From NCBI GenBank assembly GCA_022818135.1, contig JAFMSR010000012.1, forward strand, positions 7,555,570 through 7,619,569: 64,000 nt of DNA. The letters run 5' to 3'. Within the stretch, counting starts at the first letter, position 1, and every line of letters begins with the position of its first letter. Shown here in pieces: positions 23,301 to 33,729 of the stretch. The notes beneath the pieces were generated by a model. The model saw only the letters and a program-made list of their open reading frames with translations, was not told the origin of the DNA and did not search any database. Origin of the DNA: Saxidomus purpurata. Its lineage: Eukaryota > Mollusca > Bivalvia > Venerida > Veneridae. The position numbers and the translations under genes were made by a program.

Positions 23301-26300
23301 TACAGAGCGGAAGGGAAAAAAAGTCATATGACCTTTGACCCCTGAGTATGACCTTGACCTTGAATCCAGCCATCCGGAACATTGCTTCTGCACGTCATCT
23401 CAGTCTGGTTAACATTTGTGTCAGGTTTCTTCGAAATCCTTCACGGGGTTCAAGAGTTACAGAGCGGAAGGGAAACAAAATCATATGACCTTTGACCCCT
23501 AAGTATGACCTTGACCTTGAATCCAGCCATCCGGAACATTGCTTCTGCACGTCGTCTCAGTCTGGTTAACATTTGTGTCAGGTTTCTTCGAAATCCTTCA
23601 AGGGGTTCAAGAGTTACAGAGCGGAAGGGAAATTGCTAACGGACAGACGGACGGACGGACACCGAGGCGATAACATAATACATCCCCTTCGGGCATATAA
23701 AAAGGGAAAAGTGATTCTCCCTTATTTCCATTGTGGTCCTTGACATTGATGACACACCATGGAAAGGCACGATTATTTACTTCAAATGAATCAATGGTAT
23801 CACATTTGTATAATATCACAGACCTAGGTTATTACAACATCAATTTATGGATGAGATCAAAGTACTGTATATAATAACAAAAAAATTTCAGTTATATGAG
23901 CATCAATCAGTATTATGACACTAAAAGCACAGACTAGATTAATCAAAGGACTGAAAGTGCTGGAGGATCGATTGTCTCTGAACAACACAGTCTGCACACA
24001 TACATGTGTAAATATCAGGACAACATAAACTGTACACATACATGTGTGAATATCAGGACAACCCTTGCACGAGTAAAGTTATAAACTGGAGACACAACTG
24101 TCCACAAATTTTGACCTTTCACCATTTGTGTAAACTTTACTTTTGAGATAGGAACCCATGTGCTTACATTATGTCATTCAGTGACTATGTTCAACTACCC
24201 TATGAAGTATTAAGCTGTGAATCGTAACTGAGAAATGGATTTTGACCCAACAGCTAAGGTCATATTGCAACTTCCGGCTTTCATGGAGAAGGAAGACCCT
24301 GGGTGCCAATTCCCTGTATCATAATTTGGGGGTCATTTAGAAACTCCGAGGGCCATACCCTTTATTGTAAAAAAATAAAAGGCATGACTATGACTGTGTT
24401 AAAGAAGTTTTAGTGAGTTTACTTCTGTAAAACTGCATGTGATACATCATAAAATGGTAGGTAATCAAAGGGTTGGCAAGACAACAGGTGTTTCTCTTTG
24501 GATGCTTTCCATTTTGTCACTGCATCTCAAAAGTCAAATTTGTCCACAAAGCGAATTTTTCATAAGTGCATTCAACCATAGACATTAAACTTGGATATTA
24601 TTTGGCACACTTAAACCCCTTTCAATAGTGACAGTCTGATCGAAATGACTACAAAATGATCATTAAAATCACTCAGAAAGACGTTTTTGTTTCTCTTATT
24701 AAGGTTTGTCGACCATCTCTTGTTGTGCATCTACGATCTATGATGACGGTATCATAGGAATCAACACACACAAAAACGCAATGGTACAAAATGCGGGTCG
24801 ATCCGAAATCAGACGACAACGACGACGCAATAGGGTCAAAATTAGACATATCCCATACCGGAAGCGTATTTTATCAACAATGAAGCGTTTTGAGAGGTTT
24901 TGAAATGTTGTTTTTGTAGTAATTTGATCATACTCATTTTAATTGCGTCATAGAAGACACTCTTTGCTATTTCTGTTGCGTCATTGACAAAATGTGCGTC
25001 AAAACCGCAGAAAACGCACTCTCGCAGAAACACTGAATTTAGTGTATCCGGTGTAGCGATACGTATTTCACAGGTCTCATGTCACACCGGTCTGACGATA
25101 AAAACTGCGTAGGAAAATAGTTCTATACAGAACAGATACCTCGTTGATTTAAGTTACAAATATATAATATTATGCTATTCTGTAATGTTTTGATATTATT
25201 TAGATCTGTTACTATATAATTTTTAAAACAGAGGACAGTAATATAGAACTACTTTTCGGTCGTATTTGACAAAAAGTTGTGTTAAGAGTTTGGCCATAAG
25301 GGTCTGAAATACTCTGTTAACTTTGGATACGATTGAATAAATTCAATTGATCCAAAAAGTAATATACCAAATATACCTATTCAAGCATTAAACTTAAAAA
25401 TGCAAGATCGTTAAGAATGATAAGACACTAAAACAAAAATACAAAGAGATCGTTAAGAATGATAAGACATAATGTTAAAACTAGGACAAAAAATGAAGTT
25501 TGACAGCTTCCTTAAAATGCTTAAAAACTGTAATATTACGTATCAACTGTGGCAAGTTATTCCAAAGGACACACCCCTGATAAGCAAAAGACTTTTTACC
25601 AAATCCCTTCACCTTGGGAATACAGAAACAACCACTGTCATTAAAATTTAGGCAGTGGCTAGAGTTACGGTACCGTAACTCTAGCCTCCGAGTCTAGAGA
25701 ACGAAAGTTCCATATCTTTAGCAAAACCCTATGAGGAAAGGCTAGTTACGGAAGTTAATAAAATAATCCATGTTGCTATAATATATGTCTGATAATGTAA
25801 TATAAACTGTGTTATTTTACCTGTAGTCGCAAATAAACTGATCTGTCGTTAATACGACAGCTTCGAAGGCACCATTTTGGGTTAGACTTTAAATATTGCT
25901 AATATATAACGCAAATATCATTGTTATTTTCATATTTTAATGGAGCGTTCAGTTGTAGTTGAACAATTACAATTATCAAAGTTTTTTGCAGTCTATGATG
26001 TCTTATCAGCAACTGCATTTTATAACCTCCCTTTCTTATATTTGGATTAAATTGTTGCATAATAATATACTATGGCAATTAAAAAAAAATAAAGATGTAT
26101 TCATATTTACTCATACTGTTTACATAATGCCAGAAACTTAAGTACATTTCCATTTATTTGCGATTACAGGTAAAATAATACAGTTTATATAACATTATTA
26201 GCACAGTGGGGAATCACGTGATCAAAATAATCTCTAAACAAAAGTAAATCTATGAAAATGTTAAAAAATAATGAAAGTTGTTTAGCTTTAAATATGAAAT

Positions 26301-29147
26301 GTAGCCTATCTTATGGCGACATTACCGTATTCTAGAACTACATAGGTCTCAATCACAGTCTCCTTCCGATTGTAATAAACACTTCAGTACACTGTACTAA
26401 TTTATTTTTGAAGTGCTCAGCACATTCAAAAGGTGATTGTTATTGAGACCTGAGTAGTTCTAGAATACGTTAATGTTGTTATAAGATAGGCTACTTTTTA
26501 ATCACAGCTGAACAGCTTTCATTATTTTATAACATTTTTCATACTATTTACTTTTGTTTAGAGATTATTTTGATCATGTGATTCCCCACAGTGATAAGGC
26601 ATACATTAAAGCAACATGGATGATTTTATTAACTTCCGTAACTCTAGCCTTTCCTCATAGGGTTTTGCTAGAGATACGGAACTTCCGTAACTCTAGACTC
26701 TGAGGCTAGAGTTACGGTACCGTAAACCGTAACTGCCTAAAATTTAACCTGGATGGATCACCAGGATTGGGACAAGAGGTTACCCTAAACCTTGTACAAT
26801 GAGTGTGTAGATGAGTGTACTGGGTTAAAATGTTCTCCCAGGTAATCTGGAGCTATGCCTGACTTAACTTTGAAAACATGACCCAAAATAATTTGGTTTA
26901 CCCGTTTTTCAACTGGTAACCACTTTAAATACCTAAACTGGCCTGGACCAACATGAGACATAGAATCCATATTCAAGACGAATCTCACTAATTTGTTTTG
27001 GGTCGTTTGAAGTCTATTTTTCAACAACTGTGTCAAACTTTGGTACCAGAAAGAACAGGCATAATCAAAGTGGCACTGGATGAGGGATGTAACCAATAGC
27101 TTTCTTGTATGTTGTGTTAGAAAATCACGTTTTCTATACAGGAACTTTAACCTAGCGTTGGCTTTACTAATTACTGACCTTGCCATAGGCTCACCAGACA
27201 GGCTTTGGTCCAAAGTGGCGCCAAGATATTTAACTGAATGGACAGCATCAATAATCTTGCCATTACATGATATTTCCATCATCATTCATCATCATTTCCA
27301 GTGATTGCATCACTCCTCAAGGAGTATACTCTGAAATTGGCTAAGACTGTATTATACATACGTAGCAGGCAGGACTGACTGTTTTCAAAAATAAAAAAAA
27401 TAAAAAGTTCCACTATTTACAATTTCTATTAAAAAGGGTAAAAAACAACTCCATGACTAGTATTTTATATGTTGGCTGGCCAGAGCTGATTGGAAAGCAT
27501 CCAGGCTGGTCTGGTCAACAACGTCTTGCGGCAACTTGTTCCAAAGCACGATGGTTGCCGGAAAGAAACTATTTTGGAAGATGGAGGTGCGTGCTCGGAT
27601 TTGGCTGAAGCGTTGGTTGTGCCCTCTGATAAACTTAGCATTGATAAGTGGAGGATCTGGTGTAATATCCACAAGGTTGTGAACTATCTTGAAAAGCATG
27701 GTTGTTCTGGTGTTGTTGCGCCGGTGTTGGAGGGTGTCCCATTTGAGGTCGGTAAGCATGTCAGTGACGCTGCTTGTTCGCGCGTAGTCTTGTTTCACAA
27801 ATCTTGCTGCGCGACGTTGGACCATTTCTAGTTGGTTGATGAGACCGTTTTTTTAAATTTCTGGCATTATTGTTCCTTCCATGGAAGGAACACTTAAAAT
27901 TGTACAGACACACTTGACTGAACAAATGCAGCACGTACGCTGTTTTTCCGTTTAAATTAAATGTTGTGATATTGAAAATTGGAACAACTAACAACCAATA
28001 GCCGTTCTTTTCCGTACACGCTACATGTTTACGTTACTGTGGTTATTTCCCTTTATGTGGTAACTTCACTGGGTAAGCTATAGTCTCACTATTTGCACTT
28101 CGAAGGCAAACCGACTTTACAGGTTGACATTTAATAGCTGTCCGCCTTCTACAAATTGGTGTGACAGTCATAAAATATCCAATCTGTGAAAGGGGTTACA
28201 CTGAAACGCCAAATTAATTAGGCTAGGTAAGCTATTGCACACATATACAAATAAGCTTTTGCACGCTGGACTTGCAGAAATCGCCCGACAATGCATTTGC
28301 TTTTGCATTATGAGTTTGACAAATAGCTGAAAGAATGTTAATTTACATATCGTTTGCATAGCGTAGAAATATGCTAATATTGTTGCTGGAAGTATTGGCG
28401 CGAACTTACCATGTGACCATATAAAAGCAGATCTAGCGTGACGTAGTAACAGGTGTGTGGAGTATTAAATATTGTAGATACTAACGCCTGAATTTGCTTC
28501 GACTGTCGTAGTTTGTACTTCAATAAAATATATAGACAGATGTGCCCTAGAAGGAACTTTTGGAATGCTATAACTTGTGTAAACATTGATTCCATACCGG
28601 AATGAGACCTTATTTTAGGTTTTCAGCCAAACAAAATGGACTCTGTTTTACCTAGATGCAATGGTAACTTGTTAGTTGCCGGAAGTCATCCCAGACCTTG
28701 GAAAGCTTCAAGCCTGGACTTAGTCTCAATAATTCGACTCCAAATGCAGACCCATTTTACAAACTGACATTTTATAGATGTCTGTGCCGGATATCACAAA
28801 GAGAAATAACGATATTTATCTGTTGAATTAAATTATTTGGACAAGCCTGGACTGGGCTCTGTTCATGCCTCATACAGCAGTCGCTGCAAACATTGCTCAC
28901 CAAGTGTGTGGACGCTGCACATAGGGTGCTGCACTTTTCTGGGAAGAAGAAGGGAGGATAATTACAGCCCCCTTGCTGCTGGATAAATCAATGAATGACA
29001 TAATTTGTTCAGTGTAACTGTATAGATAGGGCACACAAAGTGCACTTCTGAACTGTCTCTTTGCTAGGAATGAATTTTTAATTACCTTCCTGAAATATCT
29101 TCTTGAACGTTTCTTAACGTGCCTTTAATCGACTTCAAAATACTCAT
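17041..29147 (-). CDS. DTNBP1: Dysbindin (BLOC-1 subunit), eight coding exons
   Basis: Coding exons in transcription order: 29147-29086, 22237-22133, 21494-21434, 19986-19854, 19324-19169, 18571-18431, 18142-18032, 17375-17041. All have GT-AG borders, and every phase matches, giving 1104 nt and 367 residues (human form 351). The N-terminus M-S-I-L-K-S-I aligns with human M-L-E-T-L-R-E. N-E-N-T-W-K-D-L-Y aligns with Y-E-D-T-W-A-A-L-H, and the distance from this Trp to S-R-L-P equals the human spacing. The dysbindin core (about residues 120-256) has L-V-H-L-E-N-L-C, K-Q-L-A-V-Y-K and E-H-A-Q-K-V, with heptad-like charged coiled coil. The C-terminal 110 residues are acidic and Ser/Thr-rich, probably disordered. 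The protein belongs to BLOC-1, which sorts cargo from endosomes to lysosome-related organelles. Intron 1 (6.8 kb) contains two LINE fragments, a foldback element and a satellite element. The gene looks intact. Confidence 0.95.
18032..18142 (-). CDS. DTNBP1: DTNBP1 exon 7
   Basis: Acceptor ATTTAG, donor GTATCT. It encodes S-P-S-T-S-E-S-E-K-K-L-D-L-A-E-I and E-G-A-L-D-A-F-L-E-S, corresponding to human S-D-Q-E-A-L-D-V-F-L-N-S. Confidence 0.92.
18431..18571 (-). CDS. DTNBP1: DTNBP1 exon 6
   Basis: Acceptor TTCTTCAG, donor GTAAGT. It encodes Q-L-A-K-E-H-A-Q-K-V-E-Q and Y-D-E-Q-F-A-K-E-V, a coiled-coil segment matching human E-H-A-Q-K-V. Confidence 0.95.
19169..19324 (-). CDS. DTNBP1: DTNBP1 exon 5
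   Basis: Acceptor GTTTGCAG, donor GTTGGT after AAAG. It encodes L-V-E-E-E-Y-D-K-V-E-A-A-L-V-H-L-E-N-L-C, matching human F-E-E-V-E-N-N-L-L-H-L-E-D-L-C. Confidence 0.95.
19854..19986 (-). CDS. DTNBP1: DTNBP1 exon 4
   Basis: Acceptor CCTGCAG, donor GTTGGT. It starts in phase 0 (D-V-D-I-Q-I-G-S-M-Y) and includes F-H-E-E-A-S-R-L-P-T-L-I, matching human L-Q-E-Q-L-Q-Q-L-P-A-L-I. Confidence 0.92.
20042..20275 (+). mobile_element. tRNA-derived SINE
   Basis: A tRNA-like head with B box GGTTCGATCCC is followed by the body shared with four other copies in the window (TGTCCTT..AAGACAC, ATATTTCCACATTG, CTCTCTCT, GATTTCATCTGGA.TGAGTCT, GTTGTAAGAACTTGTTTTGC) and an A/T-rich tail near AATAACTAAGTTAGTATAAA. 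It lies in a dysbindin intron, antisense to the gene. Confidence 0.8.
21434..21494 (-). CDS. DTNBP1: DTNBP1 exon 3
   Basis: Acceptor TTTTCAG, donor GTATAT. It encodes N-E-N-T-W-K-D-L-Y-G-Y-T-E-E-T-A-R-K-A-Q and ends on a codon boundary, directly compatible with the phase-0 start at 19986. Confidence 0.92.
22133..22237 (-). CDS. DTNBP1: DTNBP1 exon 2
   Basis: Acceptor TTTTTCCAG, donor GTAAAG. It encodes L-K-S-L-T-V-S-P-E-K-P and N-Y-D-A-G-A-D-V-L-H. The split codons on both sides (AG|T and AG|A) join correctly. Confidence 0.92.
22636..22910 (-). mobile_element. LINE 3' end with GATA-type tail
   Basis: The minus strand ends ...ACTAAAATAAATCTACC followed by TATC repeats, the usual 3' terminus of the LINE families here (AAAATAAA plus microsatellite). 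No RT motif remains. The 62-residue frame inside shows no motif. Confidence 0.5.
22961..23697 (-). mobile_element. Satellite-bearing element with roughly 158-bp monomers
   Basis: Minus orientation: the 5' end near 23697 (TATGCCCGAAGGGGAT, then CCGTCCGTCCGTCTG) and the 3' end GTGCTCTTGTT at 22961. Four monomers of about 158 bp contain CCATCCGGAACAT, GTCAGGTTTCTTC and GAGTTACAGAGCGGAAGGG. The termini resemble those of the 178-bp-monomer element, but the monomer is unrelated in sequence. It lies in dysbindin intron 1. Confidence 0.75.
23700..25330. other. Dysbindin intron 1, nothing recognised
   Basis: No ORF with a family match and no clear repeat boundaries. A run of CGACAACGACGACGC-type sequence near 24810 is the only compositional oddity. 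Confidence 0.4.
25649..26739. mobile_element. Large foldback (inverted-repeat) element of 1.09 kb
   Basis: The ends are TAGGCAGT... and ...ACTGCCTA, with long inverted arms (about 25649-25790 versus 26605-26739). The flanks AAATT/AAATT are compatible with a short target duplication. The left arm carries a perfect 30-bp palindrome at 25657-25686 (GGCTAGAGTTACGGT and its complement). A second inverted pair (about 25795-25848 and 26147-26200) and a third (26202-26593) lie inside. No coding capacity. It splits a LINE ORF. Confidence 0.82.
26202..26593. mobile_element. 392-bp palindromic MITE nested in the foldback element
   Basis: The left arm CACAGTGGGGAATCACGTGA and a right arm ending TCATGTGATTCCCCACAGTG are near-perfect inverted repeats. 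Similarity continues inward through ATAATCTCTAAAC, GTAGCCTATCTTAT, ATTCTAGAACTAC and TAGGTCTCAAT, so almost the whole element folds on itself. Confidence 0.75.
27350..27855 (-). mobile_element. Non-LTR retrotransposon, 3'-terminal fragment
   Basis: The minus strand at 27825-27457 encodes 122 residues (M-V-Q-R-R-A-A-R-F-V-K-Q-D-Y, F-F-P-A-T-I-V-L-W-N-K-L-P), the same C-terminal region as the element at 2.5-2.9 kb but clearly diverged. It is 5'-truncated at about 27850. Confidence 0.82.
28085..28165. repeat. Dispersed repeat, matched inverted at 42170-42255
   Basis: TAGTCTCACTATTTGCACTT.. GGCAAACCG..TTTACAGGTTGACATTT here is found in reverse complement at 42170-42255, and a weaker copy is at about 28705-28785. 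It is a short mobile element of unknown type in dysbindin intron 1. Confidence 0.55.
29086..29147 (-). CDS. DTNBP1: DTNBP1 exon 1 with start codon
   Basis: ATG at 29147-29145, then S-I-L-K-S-I-K-G-T-L-R-N-V-Q-E-D-I-S-G, donor GTAATT at 29085. It parallels the human N-terminus (L-E-T-L-R-E-R-L-L-S-V-Q-Q-D-F). The two trailing bases AG join T of the next exon. Confidence 0.9.
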
Positions 29148-29176
29148 TTCGTTTACTTCATTCCACCATATTTACA

Positions 29177-29199
29177 TCACGTGATATGTCATGTGACGT
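29177..29199 (-). promoter_or_regulatory. Palindromic E-box (CLEAR-like) pair just upstream of DTNBP1
   Basis: ATCACGTGAT (29176-29185) and GTCATGTGACGT (29188-29199) lie 30-50 bp upstream of the start codon. TCACGTGA is the core of the CLEAR/M-box site bound by TFEB/MITF factors, which control lysosomal and LRO genes. Function here is inferred. The same core also occurs by chance in the MITE at 26213. Confidence 0.35.
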
Positions 29200-29229
29200 T
29201 AAGTTAAATACGTGGAAGTTTATGAAATA

Positions 29230-30510
29230 CCGACAAGGCAAAAAAAAAGCTCTATATTAAGGTTTACTCTACATCTACTGGTGTTTCACGTATCTATAGT
29301 AGGTATCTAAGGTAGGAAAATGGCGGGACATATGAACATTTATAAGACTAGACACTTTCACAGATATGGTTATTTAAGTTTATTCCGTTGAAGTTCACTG
29401 TCTTCGTTGCTTCATGAAAGTGACACTGTCCCGGAGCTACAGGACCGACCGCAGATGCGTGACACGACAACTAAAACGTTAGATGTTATGTTATATGCCT
29501 GCTCATACGAGAAATTAATCTGTAGGTTATTTCTTACACTTTTTCAAAAACAGCTTAAAAATGTGTTTTAAACATCATTCTTCTAAAAAAAATGTGGAAT
29601 GGCTATTTTAGTTAAAAGTCAAACTAATGCTCCAAAACGGTAAATTTGCAATTCACAACACAAAAATCTGTATCAGATTGTTATATATAACAATAATAAC
29701 AATAAAAACATGAATTGAAAATGTCACAATTTGCTTTAACAGGTGGTTTTGGGTCGATGAGAGATGACGTCGATATCAGTATTCCCGAAATGTGCTTGAC
29801 CGCCTGGCATGACGGCCAAATTTCTGCGACTGTATGGCAGATTTTGTCGACCACATATAGAAAACCTTTCTTTCACAGTATAACAATTAAATATTGATTC
29901 TAATACTTTAAAGTAAATAATAAAGATAATGATGATGGTTGGGGTGATGATGATAATAATTAAGATATTGATGGTCAAAACTAATTATTTCCAAACAATA
30001 AAAACACATACTGTAGAAATAGTGCTATGCAACAGAGGAATAGCAGAAACAATATCCATAACATATACAACAACCACAACATTTCATTTTATTATTTCAT
30101 TTTTTTCAGTCTTATCATTACAATCTAATGTCTTTCTTAGAAAGACCACACAAGCAGCTGTGCTTATCATAATCCTAACAACAATTAAATATGATTAAAG
30201 TAATCATCATGATTGAATGTCAGCATTATACCAGAAGTGCAATATCACTTTGATTTGGCCTAGCAGGAGTCAAAAAGTTGGATTGAGAATGCTATAGGTC
30301 TATCTTTCAATTGCGATTTAATATTTATTGTAACAATGAATGAGTGATAATCGATTATTCAAACTCATAATCGATTATCGATCACTTATTCCATTATATT
30401 CGTTCATCGGGACATCACTATTGTGTATACCTTTAAGATAACAAGTTCATAAAAACGAATTACATATCCAACAACAACGTCCACGAATACTAGTATTCTG
30501 ACTAAGTATT
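29230..30510. other. Intergenic, nothing recognised
   Basis: AT-rich sequence 5' of dysbindin with GATGAT/TAATAA-like simple sequence near 29925-29965 and an ATCGATTAT inverted pair near 30350-30385. No gene is supported. Confidence 0.4.
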
Positions 30511-30513
30511 TTT

Positions 30514-31398
30514 ATGCCCCCGAAGGATGGCATATTAAAATCGCACCGTCCGTCTGTCCGTCCGTCAGTGCGTCCCCACTTACAAATTTGTGTCCGGACT
30601 GTAACTCTGTCGTGCATTGACGAATTGAAGGATTTTAAAATAACTTGGCACAAATGTCTAGCACATCAAGACGACGTGTCGCGTGCAAGACCCACGTCCC
30701 TACCTCAAAGGTCAAGGTCATACTTAGAGTTTGAAGGTTATGGATTCCTCTATATATGCACATATGCACACGTTCGTGTCTGGACTGTAACTTTGTCATG
30801 AATTGAAGGATTATAAAATAACTTGGCACAAATGTCTAGCACATCAAGATGACGTGTCGCGTGCAAGACCCACGTCCCTAGCTCAAAGGTCAAGGTCACA
30901 CTTAGAGTTTGAATGTAATGGAATCCTCTATATATGCATATTCGTGTCCGGACTGTAACTTTGTCATGCATTGAAGGATTTTAAAATAACTTAGCACAAA
31001 TGTCTAGCACATCAAGATGACGTGTCGCGTGCAAGACCCATGCCCCTACCTCAAAGGTCAAAGTCACATTTAGAGTTTTTAGGTAATGGAATCCTGTATA
31101 TTTGCATACATTTGTGTCCGGACTATAACTTTATCATGCTTTGAAGGATTTTAAAATAACTTGGCACAAATGTCTAGCACATAAAGCCGATATTTCGCGT
31201 GTAAGACCCAAGTCCCTACTTTAAAGGTGAAGGTCACACTTAGTGTTTAAAAGTAATCGAATACTGTATGCATGGTTACTCTGTCATGCATGGAAGGATT
31301 TTAAAATTACATAGCACATTTATTGAGCACATGGAGAGGACACAGACTGATGCACCTCTTTCGGGGGCATTCGTCAATTGTGAGGGACAGCTCTTGTT
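30514..31398 (+). mobile_element. Satellite-bearing element with 178-bp monomers (plus orientation)
   Basis: The 5' end ATGCCCCCGAAGGATGGCAT can fold (ATGCC/GGCAT), followed by CGTCCGTCTGTCCGTCCGTC. About four monomers with GTGTCCGGACTGTAACT, GTCTAGCACATCAAGACGAC and AAGACCCACGTCCCTA follow. The 3' end is GAGGGACAGCTCTTGTT at 31398. It is the compact form of the element amplified at 10.4-15.5 kb. Confidence 0.8.
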
Positions 31399-31694
31399 GT
31401 AATCTATACTGGATGACTAGTAGCGCGTGTGGCCACCCTGCGCTCTGGTGACATCTACTGCACATTAAAACAATGTCGTTACATTTGACATTTCGAATAA
31501 CGCTGTGCTGGATGTGTTGCCATTTTGCTACAAGATGTTGTTGGATGTCGTTCCGTCAAACTGTCCGACCAAGAACATCTCAGAAGCTTTCAATCGGTTT
31601 AGGTCAGGCGAACGTGCGGACCAAAGAAGAACATTTACCCTGTTCCTTCTAAAGTATTTGTCGGTAATCCGGGCAATATGACTAGTACACTTGG

Positions 31695-32926
31695 AGCCAC
31701 TTCTAACCCGACACTTATATAATTCGGGAGAACTGGATTATTTGTATACGGATTTCGTTCAAATTTAGAATATAATTAATTCAACACATCATACGTACTA
31801 CTGCAAAATTTAATTTTAATTGACTAAAAATACCTATAAATCTTAACATATAAAAACATCACTGTAAAATCCGAATGCACAAAATGACATAACGTGAAAT
31901 ACCAACAATGAGAAAACGTCACCGATTCATAATGAAATCCGTACATCCGAGTTAAGAAATGAAATAAACACATAGAAAAAAGTTAAGCAGCCCCCGGAAG
32001 TATGTAGTGACTCTACATTTTTTTTTCAAGAAATCACCTTCAAATAAACGAAGGAAAAAATGCTGTAAATCATAACAGCAACCCTCTGCACGAACATCAA
32101 ACAGTTTTGCCCTGCGAGTGTAGGCAAATTGTCTTTAACAAGATCCGAGGTGCACGTGGAGGCAGAATTGTCAGGGTTAGGATGGTCGTCCGGGCACAGT
32201 GGAAGTTTACTCTGGTACTGAGCGTATGAAGTACGGATGTCATCTGAAGACTCAAAATTGCATTTTTACTCTAATTTGCCACCTAAAATATTGCAGCTCC
32301 ATACTTTAATATGTTTTTGATTTCGTATAAAACGGCACCCGTTGATTGTTCAACACTATCACCCGAAAAGCCCAACATATTATTATAGTTTTGCCGTTTT
32401 CTGTTTGCCAGAGGGTTGCTGTTACGAATTACATTCATTTTCCCTAGCTCAATTTGACGGTATTCTCATGATAAAGCTTCGTTAGATAAGTCAATCTTAA
32501 ACCTTCAGGGGGTGCTTAACTTTTTTCTTTGTGTATACATGTTAATTGTATTTTACAGATAAATTTCCATCTTTGTTACGATTTATAGTGAACAGGTTGA
32601 TACTGCATATGTTTGCAAACAAAATTATTGCTAAATAAATATGATACATGTATGTACGTGTCTAAGTGATTGGTCGGCAATCAACACTGACGTCAATTGC
32701 GCGACCACGCGCTTGGTTATTCATTCGAAGTGACTGATTTTAAAAATCAAAATTATGTTTTTACGGTTTGAATTACGTTATAGCACAATGAAATGAAAAT
32801 GAAAATCGATATTTTTCGCTCACCTACATTTCCTTAGCATACTATTTAATTTGAAATGAATATCTTGAACCGTATTCGAGAAAATCGAATTTGAAATGTG
32901 TCGGGTTAGAAGTGGCTCCAAGTGTA
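31695..32926. mobile_element. Inverted-repeat insertion inside the Tc1 pseudogene
   Basis: TACACTTGGAGCCACTTCTA with the following ACCCGACAC at the left recurs as its reverse complement at 32893-32923, giving arms of roughly 28-30 bp. The interior has no ORF. Transposase sequence lies on both sides. Confidence 0.55.
31968..32535. mobile_element. Nested palindromic MITE, about 568 bp
   Basis: AGAAAAAAGTTAAGCAGCCC at the left and GGGTGCTTAACTTTTTTCTT at the right are inverted repeats. A second matching pair is CAGCAACCCTCTG (32079) with CAGAGGGTTGCTG (32409). It lies inside the preceding inverted-repeat element. Confidence 0.6.
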
Positions 32927-33026
32927 GTGCCAACATGCATCAGTTGCTTGCCGCGGTTGACTCGCACACAAGGCACTTCCACTGTAGCGAGAATCTCGTC
33001 GCGGTACCGACGGGCTGTGAGGTCGT

Positions 33027-33031
33027 GTGTG

Positions 33032-33074
<43 letters not shown>
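33027..33074. repeat. (GT)n microsatellite
   Basis: A dinucleotide run of about 24 units interrupted by one GC. It generates long Val/Cys frames that are not coding. Confidence 0.9.
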
Positions 33075-33075
<1 letters not shown>

Positions 33076-33729
33076 GGTGGTGTGCACTTCTGGGTGCTGT
33101 GGGGTTCGTTTTGGGGAGGCTGCGTTTTTGGTACGTGGCATTCCCTGTTTCATATTATTTTTGTTTTTTTGTTTTCAGGTGACAACAACTGCATGCGTTT
33201 TTATGTGGTATGATATTCATATCATTATGAAACCTCTGCGTAATCTATTGCGCTCAGTGGCACAAGCGTCGACATATCTCTCTGAAACCATTCTTTATAC
33301 ACGTGTATAGCCGTCGTTTCCGATAATTTTAAACCGGGACTCTTCGATGAAAAGAGCGTTCATCCAGTCCGCTCTCGTGTTATGTAGGTGTGCTCTAGTC
33401 TAACTAGGGTGTGCAAGGCGGTGACGTGGTGTTAACTCATCTCCCGGCCCTGAAGCTATAGCGACATTAACATGAACGTACAATGTTGTCATTGATTGGT
33501 CCTCCGTGTGTTACTATAGTCGCCGATGCTGAATATGTAACATTTTGGCTGCTATATTTAGTTGGGCAATGGTGATATGGCGATCTTGTGCAGGTGTGGT
33601 TACGCGTCTCCGTGGTCGCCTTGGCATGACAGCCACAAGTCCGGTTGCACGACATGTACGCGCAATGAAGCCTCTTGAGTGTGCTGACATGCACGTTGAA
33701 ACGTCTTTCAACCTAAAAAATAATCACTG

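Larger units (their letters stand above)
25330..27300 (-). mobile_element. Non-LTR retrotransposon 3' fragment interrupted by a foldback element
   Basis: The minus strand at 27285-26785 encodes a 166-residue RT C-terminal region (S-V-K-Y-L-G-A-T-L-D-Q-S-L, F-L-Y-R-K-R-D-F-L, Q-C-H-F-D-Y-A-C-S-F-W-Y). After a one-base frame slip and the 1091-bp insertion at 25649-26739, the ORF resumes at 25640-25490 (K-G-F-G-K-K-S-F-A-Y-Q-G, V-L-W-N-N-L-P-Q, stop). The 3' UTR extends to about 25330. It is a different family from the LINE at 2.3-4.4 kb and lies sense to dysbindin in intron 1. Confidence 0.85.
31417..33700 (-). pseudogene. Decayed Tc1/mariner-type transposase
   Basis: Minus-strand pieces in several frames follow the order of Tc1-like transposases. 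33690-33580 encodes R-R-P-R-R-R-V-T-T-P-A-Q-D-R-H-I. About 33350-33200 encodes L-F-I-E-E-S-R-F then V-D-A-C-A-T-E-R-N-R-L (family: D-E-S-R-F and A-D-A-C). 33020-32970 encodes L-T-A-R-R-Y-R-D-E-I-L. About 31640-31620 encodes A-R-S-P-D-L-N-R (family: P-D-L-N-P-I-E), and the end A-Q-G-G-H-T-R-Y-stop is at 31417. The first catalytic Asp position reads Glu, stops are frequent, a (GT)n tract interrupts it and about 1.2 kb of inverted-repeat DNA is inserted. It is dead. Confidence 0.78.

Noticed and set aside
23020..23331. 103-residue ORF with internal repeats
   Set aside because: It is two monomers of the 158-bp satellite element read in one frame.
32842..33310. Overlapping 100-139-residue ORFs on both strands
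   Set aside because: They are created by the (GT)n tract and by fragments of the Tc1 transposase pseudogene, without a continuous domain.
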